Positions 10,531 to 21,318 of a stretch of 64,000 bases of DNA are shown here, in pieces. The stretch is from positions 312,001 to 376,000 of the forward strand of contig CAJNDS010000802.1 in the NCBI GenBank assembly GCA_905221605.1, in the 5' to 3' direction. Every line of letters starts with the position of its first letter. The stretch's first letter is position 1. The stretch comes from Symbiodinium natans (lineage: Eukaryota > Sar > Dinophyceae > Suessiales > Symbiodiniaceae). The translations under genes were made by a program, and so were the position numbers. The notes below the pieces were generated by a model. It had not been told where the DNA came from. It did not search any database and was given only the letters and a program-made list of their open reading frames with translations.

Positions 10531-10605
10531 GCGCTGGTTCCCGTCTCTCTGGTGGTAGAGTCGCACTACCTCAATGCATGGGAAGATGAGCCCCTACGTT
10601 TTGGT
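10531..10605 (+). CDS. Giant repeat gene: repeat-start exon
   Basis: Begins after GGTGTCTCAG. Reads ALVPVSLVVESHYLNAWEDE and then PLRFG: the linker plus the 'EDEPL.F' strand. It continues the previous exon in phase (115-bp intron). The 3' end is approximate. Confidence 0.65.
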
Positions 10606-10773
10606 CGGGCAGCCAGGACTGCACAAGAAAAGGGGTAGATTCCGGAATGCATGCAGGCGTATACAGGGAACCCTTTTGCCTTGCTGATATTGCGAATCGT
10701 GAAGTCTTGCTTTCTCATGTACTTGGCACCTTACAAAGTAGCTGACAAGAGACGGATGTTTGAGAGGACGCAG

Positions 10774-10870
10774 GTTAAGTTCCCTTCTAACTCCTCCGAC
10801 CTGTTCCTGAAGATTGGCTCTGCTGATGGTGGACTGGTGTATCCGTGGCAGGGCGACCTGCTCGCTACAG
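10774..10870 (+). CDS. Giant repeat gene: cadherin-like strand exon
   Basis: Begins after GAGGACGCAG and ends ACAG before GTGACT. Reads VKFPSNSSDLFLKIGSADGG and then LVYPWQGDLLAT. The split Gly codon is restored with the exon at 11018. Confidence 0.65.
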
Positions 10871-11017
10871 GTGACTTGTCCATCCTCCCTGGAGGCGTAT
10901 TCTGTTTTTTGAAAGGGAATGTGCATGCGGGAATGGGTTGGTCTGGGGTGCCTAAGAGTCAAGAGTGTACGTAGGAGGCGCTTGTGCTATTGCTCAGCAT
11001 TGCTTCTGTCCTTGCAG

Positions 11018-11115
11018 GTGCGAGCGATCCGCGCCACCTCCGCTACCTCAACATCTCCTCATCTCTTCTCGAGGTGTCTGGGACGATGGCTGACTTGAAC
11101 CTCCTCTTAGATGAG
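11018..11115 (+). CDS. Giant repeat gene: SGT..DLN element exon
   Basis: Begins after CTTGCAG. Reads LEVSGTMADLNLLLDEA, a strong match to the 'L..SGT..DLN.AL' element of the repeat. Joined to 10774-10870 it gives ATGASDPRHLRYLNI across the junction. The 3' end is approximate. Confidence 0.72.
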
Positions 11116-11232
11116 GCTCAGCGCAAGCACACGCTCATTTGTTGCGCAAATGTGCTGCATGGAGCTGGCTGTTTACCGTTCCATGCTGCATAGGGGTCAA
11201 TAGTTTGCAAGGACTAAGCGAAATACAAATCA

Positions 11233-11720
<488 letters not shown>

Positions 11721-11830
11721 TGCTACTCTTGCGTCTGATAGTAGTTATCTTATGATCAGTGTGAAAAGTAGTAGTTTGAGTAGGGGTAGGAGTAGGAGTA
11801 AGAGTAGGAGTACGTACCTGTTACCAGTGC

Positions 11831-12110
11831 ATCCATGGGCCAGAGCCTCCATGCCCGCACGATGATGACTACGTCCGTGTTGCCAGAGCGCACGTTTGGC
11901 CAGAGCATGCTCGCACCATGATACGTGCATCTGACCAGCGCATCCATTGGCCAGAGCATCCCTGCCCGCACGATGATTGCGTCCATGTTGCCACTTTGCG
12001 CGATTGCAGCACGGTACATCATCGTGCGAGCTTGCCTGGCCAATCGCATGCACTTGTAACACGGACATAATCATCGTGCGGGCATGGGTGCTCTGACCAA
12101 TGGGTGCACA
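11831..12110 (+). repeat. Small repeat family: three direct and two inverted copies
   Basis: A word family around 'TTGGCCAGAGCAT..CTGCCCGCACGATGAT' recurs in direct orientation near 11833, 11898 and 11944. Its reverse complement ('CATCGTGCGGGCA...GCTCTG.CCAATGG') occurs near 12014 and 12074. The whole forms a degenerate palindrome next to the trinucleotide block. Confidence 0.75.
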
Positions 12111-12317
12111 CGATGAGTATGTACGTGTATTCCCCGAAATTCGAGTCAAGTACGTGGAAAACTGCGATTACTTACAATACGCAAACAAAGTTAAGCAAGA
12201 TTTGAGAGCAGTTTTGCTCCCCCTAACAACACCGCCCGTGTCTGATTCGCACATGCTGGCCACGTTGGACGTTGAACTCTATGGTACAATGCAGCTTGCA
12301 CTTCTACGTCGCATCCT

Positions 12318-12560
12318 CGTCCTCGTCCTCGTCCTCTACTGTAGTCGTAGTTGTATAGTCGTAGTCGTACAGTCGTGAAGTCGTAGAGTCGTAGAGTCGT
12401 AAAGTCAAAGAGTCGTAGAGTCGTAAACTCGTAAAGTCGCAGATTGGTAGACTCGCAGAGTCGCAGAGCTGTAGAGTCGTAGAGCCGTAGAGCCGTAGAG
12501 CCGTAGAGCTGTCGAGTCGTGGAGTCGCATAGTCGTGGTCGTAGTAGTGGTTTTTGTCGT
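12318..12560 (+). repeat. Degenerate 9-bp minisatellite (GTCGTAGAG)n
   Basis: GTCGTAGAG and variants (GTCGTAAAG, GCCGTAGAG, GTCGCAGAG) run head to tail for about 200 bp and grade into the next array. Confidence 0.85.
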
Positions 12561-12564
12561 AGTC

Positions 12565-12765
12565 GTAGTTACGGTTGTCGTAGTAGTCGTAGTAGTCGTA
12601 GTAGTCGTAGTAGTCGTAGTAGTCGTAGTAGTCGTAGTAGTCGTAGTAGTCGTAGTAGTCGTGGTAGTCGTAGTAGTCGTAGTAGTCGTAGTAGTCGTAG
12701 TAGTCGTAGTAGTCGTAGTAGTCGTAGTAGTCGTAGTAGTCGTAGTAGTCGTAGTAGTCGTGCTT
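12565..12765 (+). repeat. 9-bp minisatellite (GTCGTAGTA)n
   Basis: About 21 near-perfect units. Both strands give long open frames of low complexity, which are artefacts of the 9-bp period. Confidence 0.93.
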
Positions 12766-12867
12766 AGTTACGGTGATCGTAGTCGCTATCGTTGTAGTAG
12801 TCGTAGCAGTCATGGCAGTCGTCGTAGTCGTCCTAACGGTCGTGACCCGTGTCATCCCGTGTCATCA

Positions 12868-12933
12868 TCGAAGTAGAAGTAGAAGCAGAAGCAGAAGCAG
12901 AAGCAGGAGCAAAAGTAGAAGTAGGAGTATTAT
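12868..12933 (+). repeat. (AGAAGC/AGAAGT)n hexanucleotide repeat
   Basis: Purine-rich units AGAAGT, AGAAGC and AGGAGC in tandem. Confidence 0.8.
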
Positions 12934-13177
12934 GATTGCTCGTGCTCCATGAAAAGAAGCGCCCATTCTATTTTGTTCTTGCGGTTGAGAACAGCTGCAA
13001 CTTTTCCAGCAAGTCGTGCAGGTCCACTTCCGCCACCCTATCAGAGATTGGTTCAATTCGCCAGCGCGCCCCTCTAGGATCAGCTTGCAGGCGATCAAGC
13101 GATTTGCTTGCGCGCTTTTGCTTTTTGTTCGGAGTTGCTTTTTGCAGTGTTCGTCAATATTCGATATTCTGGTTCAG

Positions 13178-14305
13178 GTCTGCCAGCTCGACATACCAAC
13201 TGATCGAATGGTGCCGGGGACATGTGCCTCCAAGTACATTGATATCGATGTGAAGCCTGTCGATGATGCCCCAACCGTGGTGTCTCTGGAACACCCCTGG
13301 GCACTGCCTCTAGAGACCATGGAGGATACTGCAATACAGCTCTGTTGCTTCACTATATTCGATCCCGACATGCGAACTGCTGGAGCAACGACTTCCATCA
13401 AAGAGTCCCCGTGGCTCTTCCGGATGCGCATCATGGCCAAGTTTGGCAACATCAGCATTGCAAAGACCAGTAGTGTTGTTCTGACCGAGCAGAAGAGTAA
13501 TTTGGTTGGCCTGGAGGGGTATGCTGTGAATCTGGAGCCAATTCTGGACAGTATTGTTTATGTGCCAGTCGCGAACATGAACTCAAATCACGCTGTGGAC
13601 CATCTATGCATTTTCTTGGTGGACTCTCCAGGCTCGAAGCGGATCGGCTCCACAAGACGCTTCACTGGCTGTTGGGATGTCCTGATTCAGCCCGTGAATG
13701 ACCCTCCGACTCTGACCCAGCTGTTCGATGGCACGTCGCTAGAGCCAACTTGCGATTCCTTAGAGCTTGTCAACGAGACCTTTGAGAACCTCACGGGCAA
13801 TTTGTCTTGTGCTCCCGGTATACGATTCAGGCTTGAAAACCATGGCGGAGAAAATGCACTGATTCCAATGCCTCCTGTTCGTGTTGATGATGTGGATTGT
13901 GAGGAGGTTTCAACCAGCGAGCCGCTGTCAGTCCGTCTCCGCGCAGAGCTTGGAAGCATTCCGCTGCCTGCCACATGCTCTGGCCTGGACATACGCAAGG
14001 TCGGTACAGAGCTGTACGGCTTTTGGTGGGAGCTAATGGGCAACCTTTCTGATCTCAACACCTGTTTGACATCCGGTGTGATGTACCAGCCGCCCACATC
14101 CACGTTTCACGGCAACGATGCTGTCTGGGTGGAAGCCTCTGACCGTGGCCCAAGTGCAGCCACAGAGTCCTCCACAGGTGCTCAGTTGAAGATGCTATTG
14201 CACGTGTACCGAATAGATGAGCCTCTGACATTGGACGTGGCCTCGCAGCTGCTGCCGGAAGCAACAGAAGATGTGGTTGTGGACATCACATCTTTCACAT
14301 TAAGA
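13178..14305 (+). CDS. Giant repeat gene: largest left-hand exon, two to three cadherin-like repeats
   Basis: A frame of about 376 codons begins after TTCTGGTTCAG. Residues 25-60 carry VDDAPTVVSLEHP and then ETMEDTAIQL, a linker plus ED strand. Near residue 170 comes PVNDPPTLTQLFDG, a second linker. Near residue 230 is RVDDVDCEEV, and near residue 290 is LMGNLSDLNTCL followed by VMYQPPTSTFHGNDAVW, the closing DLN and Y.PP elements. Near residue 350 a third repeat begins (LDVASQLLPEATEDVVVDI). Several N-x-S/T sites and scattered Cys fit an extracellular protein. The likely donor is GC at 14306, which joins in phase to the exon at 14510. This exon shows that the repeats are translated contiguously and are not chance motifs. 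Confidence 0.78.
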
Positions 14306-14509
14306 GCCTTGTCCGTCGTGGAAAGAATGTTGTCAGGACCTTTTGCGTTCTGCCCGAAACACCTAACGCGCATTGCTTTCAGACAGGGCTGAAGTGAATA
14401 CTGTTGCAGCCTCCGCCTCACTGCTTCCGCTGTTGTTTGCCCGATGTATCTCTGAAGTGGATACTTGTCTGGCTGTGAGAACCTCTTAGGATTCTCGGAG
14501 TTTCAGCAG

Positions 14510-14599
14510 GGTGTCATGGTTCGATTGGAGTTGAGATCTTCATGCGGAACTCTGTTTCTCTCTACGCCCGGGCCTGAGAAAGAGACTGTCAGGTTGCAG
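14510..14599 (+). CDS. Giant repeat gene: strand exon
   Basis: Thirty codons after GTTTCAGCAG, reading GVMVRLELRSSCGTLFLSTP, the 'V.L...S.GTL.L' element expected after the ED strand at the end of the previous exon. It ends TTGCAG before GCTTAG, a likely GC donor. Confidence 0.65.
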
Positions 14600-14825
14600 G
14601 CTTAGGGTCGACAAAATCTTCGCACCCTGACAGCCTTGAAAGCTACCTCGCCTGGTGCTGCGGATCATAGTGTCGATTGTTGTTGTTCCGTTTGTTTGTT
14701 CTGGTGCTTGCATGGCTTGTTCATTGGTCGTTCAATGCGCGAACTTTTGTACCCCGACTTGGCATGCATGATCTGGATCTGTATGTGAGGCCGTTGGAGT
14801 GGAGAAGGGAGAAGGCCATTGTCAT

Positions 14826-14940
14826 GGAGAGCCCTGTTAGTGGACCTATCCTACGCTGGCGTGGGCGTGCTAAAGATGTGGATGTCATGTTGCGAAACCT
14901 CACCTACACCTCCGGCACGCCAGGCTCACAGCGCGAAACG
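14826..14940 (+). CDS. Giant repeat gene: G..DV...L..LTY exon
   Basis: Reads LRWRGRAKDVDVMLRNLTYT and then SGTPGSQRET, the DLN-type element followed by the Y strand. The 5' end is uncertain; the frame is open further upstream. Confidence 0.58.
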
Positions 14941-14982
14941 AAGTGAGCAAAAACGGGTCACATCTTTTCAGTGGTCATGAGA

Positions 14983-15170
<188 letters not shown>

Positions 15171-15194
15171 ATGTGGCCTTTCCAATTTTCGGCA

Positions 15195-15440
15195 AGTTGC
15201 TGTCTGAAGGCTTATGCAGCCTGTATGGCATGCTGAGTGTGGAGCGTGATCCTTCAAGCGGCCAATACGATCTCGTCGTCCGCCGCATGCTGCAGATACC
15301 GATCTTGGGTGTTAACGATGCTCCACAAGTCTCAGGCACCAGCGAGAAAAACATGGACTGCAGGTCGGAATCGAGTTACTTGCTGAGCGCAGCCCGCACA
15401 GGCCCAGCTGACTGGTCCATCAAGGCTGGCACAGTGCCTC
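15195..15440 (+). CDS. Giant repeat gene: VNDAP exon
   Basis: Reads LCSLYGMLSVERDPSSGQYD and later LQIPILGVNDAPQVSGTS, a clear linker. Positions of both ends are approximate; the acceptor may be TTCGGCAAG at about 15195. Confidence 0.68.
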
Positions 15441-15507
15441 AGCTTCTACAAGAAAAAGTCGCTTGCATCAAACCAGCAGAAGCCTTCATCTGAATGCTGA
15501 TCACATG

Positions 15508-15620
15508 AATGCTGAGGCAGTTTCCTTGGCTGTGATGGATATTCAGTTATTGGACCAAGACGCTGCTGAAGGCGCGAGGAATGAGAAAGCGGAGGTTGAG
15601 GTTTCTCAGTGGCGAGATAA
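15508..15620 (+). CDS. Giant repeat gene: D.DA..G exon
   Basis: Reads IQLLDQDAAEGARNEKAEVE then VS, the turn and strand element expected after the VNDAP exon. Ends are approximate. Confidence 0.58.
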
Positions 15621-15788
15621 TGGTCAGTGCTCAGGACAAAGTGGCATTTGGCGACTTCCTAGGGCTGGATTGCCTGAGACAGCTGGGCCAGAACCGTTGC
15701 CGCAAACAAAGCTCCAATGCTCTGGTGGTCGCTTTAGGCTGTCACACAGCCGTGTGATGCCATGTGCAACATGCCCGTTTCCTATCAG

Positions 15789-15890
15789 GAAGACCCCATG
15801 TTGTCTGGCTCCGAACTCTTATCGGTCATGGTCCGCGTCCACACAACACTGGGTCTTTTGACGGTGACGGATCCTTTGGCCGCAAGCGAT
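15789..15890 (+). CDS. Giant repeat gene: strand exon
   Basis: After TTTCCTATCAG the frame reads EDPMLSGSELLSVMVRVHTT and then LGLLTVTDP, fitting the 'L.V.V....GLL.V' strand. Confidence 0.55.
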
Positions 15891-16930
15891 AAAACCAGGG
15901 CCTGTTGGTACTAACAGTGCCACAACTCTGAATGACATGAATGACGAAGTAATGCTGCTTATCTGCCGAAAGGACTGGACGGGCATTATTCCGACACAGG
16001 AAGCGCATTTTCAGGCACGGCCTAATTGAACTGCAAGATTGCAAGGTGGAGTTTTCGGGTACACGGAGCGGTCGTTGATGGACCACACAGGTGCACTCAT
16101 GAGTCGGAAACTGGGGTTTTGCAACCTAGTATCGAGTTGCTCCATGCGGGCTCGGGTTAACATGTCGTGAGAACAGGTTCCATCTGAAAAGCATCTGCCC
16201 CTTTGGGCACAGTTCCAGTTTAATCACGCCCCATAGAATTTCCAGGATTTGGCTCCAAAGGCGGTGACCTGGGGCGAGGAGACTAGCTGAGTTACCACTG
16301 AACAAGCACCGACTTCTCCTAGCTGGCGGACATGCTGCTGCTGCGGCAAAGTCGCGGCTGCGGACCGGGAGATAACCCCACACCGGGCCAGGGAGAGTGC
16401 ATGTGAAGGGGCCCAATCGCGGGGATGTTTCTGAGATTACATGCATTTCTACCGGCACAGGGCCGTGAACAAAATATGCAGGGGAGAGTGACGTGGCAAC
16501 TTCAGGGGGCAGAGAGGGGAAAATGGCAAGTCCCAGCCCGCACCGGGTTTTGCGTCGGCTTTGCAAAAAATTGTTTGGGGCCATCCGTTCCACTGATCTT
16601 GGGTGTGCCCCACAAATGCAGCACGTCGCCATCCTGGATGCGTTTTGTTCTGGCATGGCCTCGGTAGTTCCGACACACTCATCCCCATATTCTTCAGAAC
16701 GACCTCCGCCATCAAACGGCCACCTCGGGAAGGCTTGTGGCACAGAGGCGGCAGCTTCAGGACATGGCTGTCCTACACTGGAGCTCCGAATCCGGCCGGA
16801 TCTTCTTGCTCAGGCCAAGCGGCGGCAAGCAGCAGAGCTCCACAAATGCAGATTGCATGTCTAAAATGCTGCGTGTGGTGTCACAGGCAAGTGGAGGGGG
16901 GGGGGGTGAGTCGAGGTGCCAAATCGGTTG
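15891..16930 (+). other. Intron stretch, one weak exon candidate
   Basis: At about 16767-16862 a frame reads HWSSESGRIFLLRPSGGKQQ, which could be a strand element. Splice sites are unconvincing. Nothing else was recognised. Confidence 0.3.
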
Positions 16931-17025
16931 ATTCTTTATATGCCGGCCAGCCAAGCTGGCGGATCACAGGGCGAGCTGGAGGTGCTTGTGGACGATCGGG
17001 GCCTGTCAGGCCAAGTCTTGTGAAC
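16931..17025 (+). CDS. Giant repeat gene: closing element exon
   Basis: Reads ILYMPASQAGGSQGELEVLV and then DDRGLSGQ, the '.Y.PA....G...L.V.V.D.G.SG' end of a repeat. Ends are approximate. Confidence 0.6.
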
Positions 17026-17329
17026 TCGTTTTCCATGGGCTCTTGCACTTGAGCAAAAACTGCCGCTAGTGAAAAAGGGTAAGAATCCGGTAAGAATCTT
17101 CCCTGAGGCAAAGGGGAGCCACTCAGCGATCTGTGGCGCGTCAGACTGAGGGTGTCTTCCAGCGACCTCCCTCCTTCTTTCCTCGTGCTCGGCTTGAAAG
17201 ACGGGCCGGGCGAATCGATGTTCCAAGCCAGCTACAACAGAACCCGGCCAGGTCGGGCACGTGCTTCTTGCGCTTGCATTGAACTGCTTGCCTTCTGGAG
17301 CAGCAGCGTGCTGTCAAGCTGCCAAGGTC

Positions 17330-17420
17330 TGGAAGACCCTGTGACGCTGGCTGGTGGACTAGGGGTTCAGCTGATCCCACCTGACCAGAATGAGGGCAGA
17401 GTTTACGAGTGCAGCTTGGG
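17330..17420 (+). CDS. Giant repeat gene: possible ED-strand exon
   Basis: Reads LEDPVTLAGGLGVQLIPPDQ. It suits the 'ED..TL' start of a repeat and is followed by matching exons, but splice sites are not resolved. Confidence 0.38.
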
Positions 17421-17484
17421 TATGGATTGTTGGCATGGGTGATACTTTGCGAGTTTACTTCTTCCTGGCCTCTCCCGTGTTAAG

Positions 17485-17596
17485 GCAACATCTCCGTTCC
17501 GTACGGAGGAGAGATGGAGCTTCTTCAGTACAACAACGAATTCTTGCCTGAGGCAGCCATCGTGGCACCTGGGTCTGGCATCCAGCTTTGCCGTTG
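17485..17596 (+). CDS. Giant repeat gene: strand exon
   Basis: Between CCCGTGTTAAG and a GTGAGT donor. Reads NISVPYGGEMELLQYNNEFL and then a Gly-Ser turn. A split Cys codon is restored with the next exon across a 52-bp GT-AG intron. Confidence 0.62.
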
Positions 17597-17648
17597 GTGA
17601 GTCGTTGGTGTCTTCATGCTAACTTTTGCGCGACGTCGTGAGAGTTAG

Positions 17649-17745
17649 TGGAACCCAGGATGTGCAGCATCGCTTTGGGGCTGGCCCGCAGACGTTCCTG
17701 GCTATGCGCGCATCACTTCGTGACCTCAATGTCGCCCTTCAAGCT
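17649..17745 (+). CDS. Giant repeat gene: DLN.AL exon
   Basis: Reads FGAGPQTFLAMRASLRDLNV and then ALQA, the F.G..DLN.AL element. It ends at a GC donor; joining to 17845 gives DLNVALQAVIRFKPFPGFTG, exactly the consensus. Confidence 0.68.
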
Positions 17746-17844
17746 GCTTGCTTGTCGGTTCGGGTGGTAATTGTTCGCTCATGATGCGAACGTTTCATGA
17801 ACTGATCTGGGGCATTGTGACTGCACCGCGTCTGTTTGTGCAAG

Positions 17845-18052
17845 GTTATCCGCTTCAAGCCCTTCCCAGGATTCACAGGCTCGGCCTTGTTGCGCGTGGC
17901 ATCCAAACTTGTGGACTCCACGCGGGTGAACTCCACAGATGTGCTTGCCCCAATGTTCACGCGAACAAGAACTTTCTGTTTGTATCCACAAGCCGCCAAG
18001 GTGCCTATCTATGTAGAGCCGCCGGTGACGTGCAACGTGGCTTGCCTTGATG
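17845..18052 (+). CDS. Giant repeat gene: I.F.P.PGFTG exon
   Basis: After GTTTGTGCAAG. Reads VIRFKPFPGFTGSALLRVAS, continues through a Cys- and Pro-containing tail (KVPIYVEPPVTC) and stops at GCAAGT, the GC form of a consensus GTAAGT donor. Confidence 0.7.
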
Positions 18053-19799
18053 GCAAGTGTGGCGTGCATGCGGTTGCACAGGCGTCAACCCAGACCCGGA
18101 AAACTGATGGCGGGTTACATTCAGATTCTGCTGAGACGGGACACACATTCTGAGGCTTTCCTGAAGCTTGCCGACGAGCTGGAGGTTAATGGAACAGAGC
18201 CATGGCCAAAGCAGATTGCACACTGGCCTCTGTGACTCTGTGCAGGAAAAGGATGTCTTCAGGTGCGTCTTTTGAGCAGCCTAGGATACGCGCAAAATTG
18301 GAGAGTATATGCTCATCTATGCCATGGCATCTGGCTACCAAGAATACAAAAGCGCGGTCTATCTCAACGCTTTCCTGGTTGCCAAGCGGCAAGAACAAAC
18401 AGCACAGCTGCTAAGAAGATGTTGTCGACAACTCCCGGCACTTCGTCAAAACCCCCATCTCAGGTGCAAACGGTTGATACACTGCGCCAACGTGCTCAAA
18501 TCGATTGTAATCCAGTTACTGTGGCAATTGCGTTGGAGCCGCTCCATGCTGCCGTGCCACCCCCAGAGCTCCACACGCAAGACAGCAGAGTGTAGGTCTG
18601 CAGTGCTCGCCATATGTCGTCGTGGTCATTGTCGTCTGCGGGTGTCGCTGATTGGTTGTTGTGGCGGTTTCTGTTGCTGTCGTTGTCGTAACCATAGCGA
18701 CCGTAATGGTGGGCATCGTGGAAACCCCTTTGCGGCTTGATGCTGGCAGGCGTGGTGAACAGTTCATGATCCCACAGCCGTGGAGCCCGAACATCCAGAA
18801 CCCCAACCTTCGCGTGATGAGCGAGTGGGGCGAGCGAATCTACTGAGAACTGGGGTGTTGGTGCGTGCTAGCCGAACGCTTAAGCCGAGCTAACCCTTGA
18901 GTCATGCCGCAAGAAACGCGGAAATTGCTGGGAGGGGGCAGAAAAAAGTACGAGGGAACCCCACCAACCGCCCACGGAACATCAGGTGAAAGTCGAGGTT
19001 TGCAGCTTGGTCACCCGGTGACCATAGATGGCTGAGAGTCCTGATCACTTGCCGATTGGAGCAAGAATAATGATACTTGCGGATGGTATCAGAGTGCTTC
19101 GCTGGATGCAGCGCAGACGAAAGAACCAAGTTGGAGATAAGACTCCCCAAGATGCGGCACAAGTGAAAGCAAGTCTCGTTGTTGTCGCCTTTCAGATGGT
19201 TAAGATGGACATCCTGGTTTTCATTATGATTGACCCGAGTAGATCTGGACTCCTGACTTAAGGGGACACAGTCCCAATGTATTTTGAGTTTGGGGACGGA
19301 GCACAGTGCTCATGGCATATTTAGCTCTTCGCAGATAGCGCCGTCTGTCCTGCTTGCGGAACAGAAGCGCAAATCTGCTTAGTTCATTTTCTTCTTCTAT
19401 TCGCATTTTGAGTTCGCAAACCAGCGTGTAGCCTGCTGATGCGCTGCCTGCGTTGAGAGTTCGGACTGGTGTGCAGTAGTCGAGCCCGCTTTTGGGGGTG
19501 CACTGCTGTGCAAGAAGACCTGCGGGCACTTCGTCTAATCTGTCGTTGGTGTTACGTTTCTTCTCTCGTTTGCGGGCAAATGACGACGTGGTTAATTGTT
19601 CACCAGAAAGCCGCCAAGGTGTGAGGCACGACGTGCAACCATCGGTGAATTAACGAAGAAATGGATGAACGCATGAATGAGAAAATGAATGGTTGAATAA
19701 TGCAATGGTTGAATAATTGAGAGAGGAGTGCTTGAGTTGTCGAGAATGGTTGATTCGTTGTATCGTTAAATAGTTAATAGTGGAGTGATGAAATGATGG

Positions 19800-20000
19800 G
19801 TGTGGCGGTGGTTGTGGCTGTGGCTGTGCGGCGGTGCGGCCGTGCGGCTGTGCGGCCGTGCGGCTGTGCGGCTGTGCTGCTGCTGCTGCTGCTGCCGCCG
19901 CCGCCGCCGCCACAGCCGCCACCACTGCTGTGGGTGTCGATGTCTCTGACGCCGTCGCTGTCGCTGTCGTCGTTGTTGTGGTGGTTGTTGTTGTTGTTGT
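19800..20000 (+). repeat. GC-rich then GTT-rich triplet repeats
   Basis: GTGGCTGTGGCTGTGCGG-like units pass into (CTG)n, (CCG)n and, after 19950, GTC/GTT triplets. Confidence 0.8.
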
Positions 20001-20667
20001 TCCTTATCCGAGTCTTTAGTGAGTTGCGGGAAGTTTCTGGGTCCTGTTGGTTATAGTTTTACATTTGTGTCATATTATATTCCCAATAAGGAATAAGAAT
20101 GATCATTTTAGATTCGATAGAACCCCAACAATGAAGCAGGTTTGTGTATTGGTGGGGCCAGGTTCTGGCCCTTGCAAGGGCGTGTCGCACGGGTGCCCGT
20201 CGTCCTGTTGTGTAGAGGGGCCATCATTGCTGTTCTTGCTTTCGTGTTTTATGTTGTGGTGCTTCGGGTCCCAGAAGACCAGAGCGTTAAGGAACCTGCT
20301 GGGGGACGCGGGCATTTGTTCATTGATGGGCCAGCAGCATTCAACGACTGTGTGGTGGCGGATACCCATCGTGCAGGCCTGTGCTTGAGTCCACGGTCCA
20401 CAGCTGCCTGCTAGGGCGCACGCTGAGATGCACCATTTTGTGGAAGATCGCAGGTGGTGCTGCAGTCTTTCTCCACGGCTTCTAGGCTTACAGTTCTGTT
20501 GTTTTTCGGCCCTCTTTCACTTTGCCGTGCAAGCTGAGGCAGACTGTCTGAGATCAATGCCACACTACCATATTTGTCTTACCGGTGGATCTCAGATGCT
20601 GGCCAGGAGACTGCCAAAAGGGATTTGGATACGCAGTGAAAAATTGCAGAGACGAGTTGTGCTTAGA

Positions 20668-20670
<3 letters not shown>

Positions 20671-20715
<45 letters not shown>

Positions 20716-20733
20716 GCGTGTGTGTGCGTGCAG
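20671..20733 (+). repeat. (GT)n microsatellite
   Basis: About 60 bp of alternating TG with a few GCGTG interruptions at the 3' end. Confidence 0.92.
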
Positions 20734-21006
20734 GAGGAGCCGTTTACGAGTGAAGCAAGGGTGAGGCTGCACCTCCGTGCATACTTGCGTCTTGGCGGCC
20801 ATCAGTGATGGGGAATATGCAGACTGGCGGCTAGCATGTCAGATGAGTAGCTCATGCAAGCAAGGTCTGCGGATGATCCACGAGATCTCGTTTCTGGAAC
20901 CATGGATTTGGTAGTGCTGCCCTCCGAGGCCGTGGGTTGTTGAGGTGTCGGTAAGCACAAGTATGCCAAGAATCTGCAAGCATGCTCAGCCGGAAGCAGA
21001 CATGAC

Positions 21007-21318
21007 ATGCGATGTGCTCCACTCTACGTTGGTCCCAGCATGGAGGCAGAGCAGCTGTCGGAGATCGTCAGCAATGCAACGCCAGCATTGCCAACACTGC
21101 AGCTGGTAGCGACGAAATCTTCAGCTGCGGGTGTGGTGGAAGTCCTGCAGGGAGCGAACATGACACTGAGCAACGTCTTGCAAGTTGAGACAGAAGAAGT
21201 CAAGCACCCTTGGTCAATGGAACTGGACTCGCCAACTTACTTTGAGCTGAACTTGAGCCTTGCAAATGGGCTGACTTTTGCCAAGCCGCTGCCAGTTCAT
21301 TGCATCAATGCGGCGGTG
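21007..21318 (+). CDS. Giant repeat gene: long repeat exon
   Basis: An open frame of about 104 codons. It reads LPTLQLVATKSSAAGVVEVL, then QGANMTLSNVLQVETEEV, then FELNLSLANGLTF: a linker, an ED-like strand and an 'L.LS..NGL' strand in the usual order. Two N-x-S/T sites are present. Ends are approximate. Confidence 0.6.

Larger units (their letters stand above)
18053..20998 (+). other. Long intron-rich stretch with weak exon candidates
   Basis: Possible exons are LADELEVNGTEPWP (about 18160-18225), VTVAIALEPLHAAVPPPE (about 18510-18570) and ETPLRLDAGRRGEQF with NPNLRVMSEWGE (about 18716-18845). Each resembles part of the repeat but lacks secure splice sites. 19.2-19.65 kb shows nothing. The rest is low-complexity DNA annotated separately. 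Confidence 0.3.

Noticed and set aside
12318-12765. Regular short repeats that might suggest a CRISPR array
   Set aside because: Units are contiguous 9-mers without unique spacers, and the DNA is eukaryotic.
12304-12876. Long Asp/Tyr, Val or Ser/Arg-rich frames on both strands
   Set aside because: Artefacts of the 9-bp minisatellite period; not proteins.
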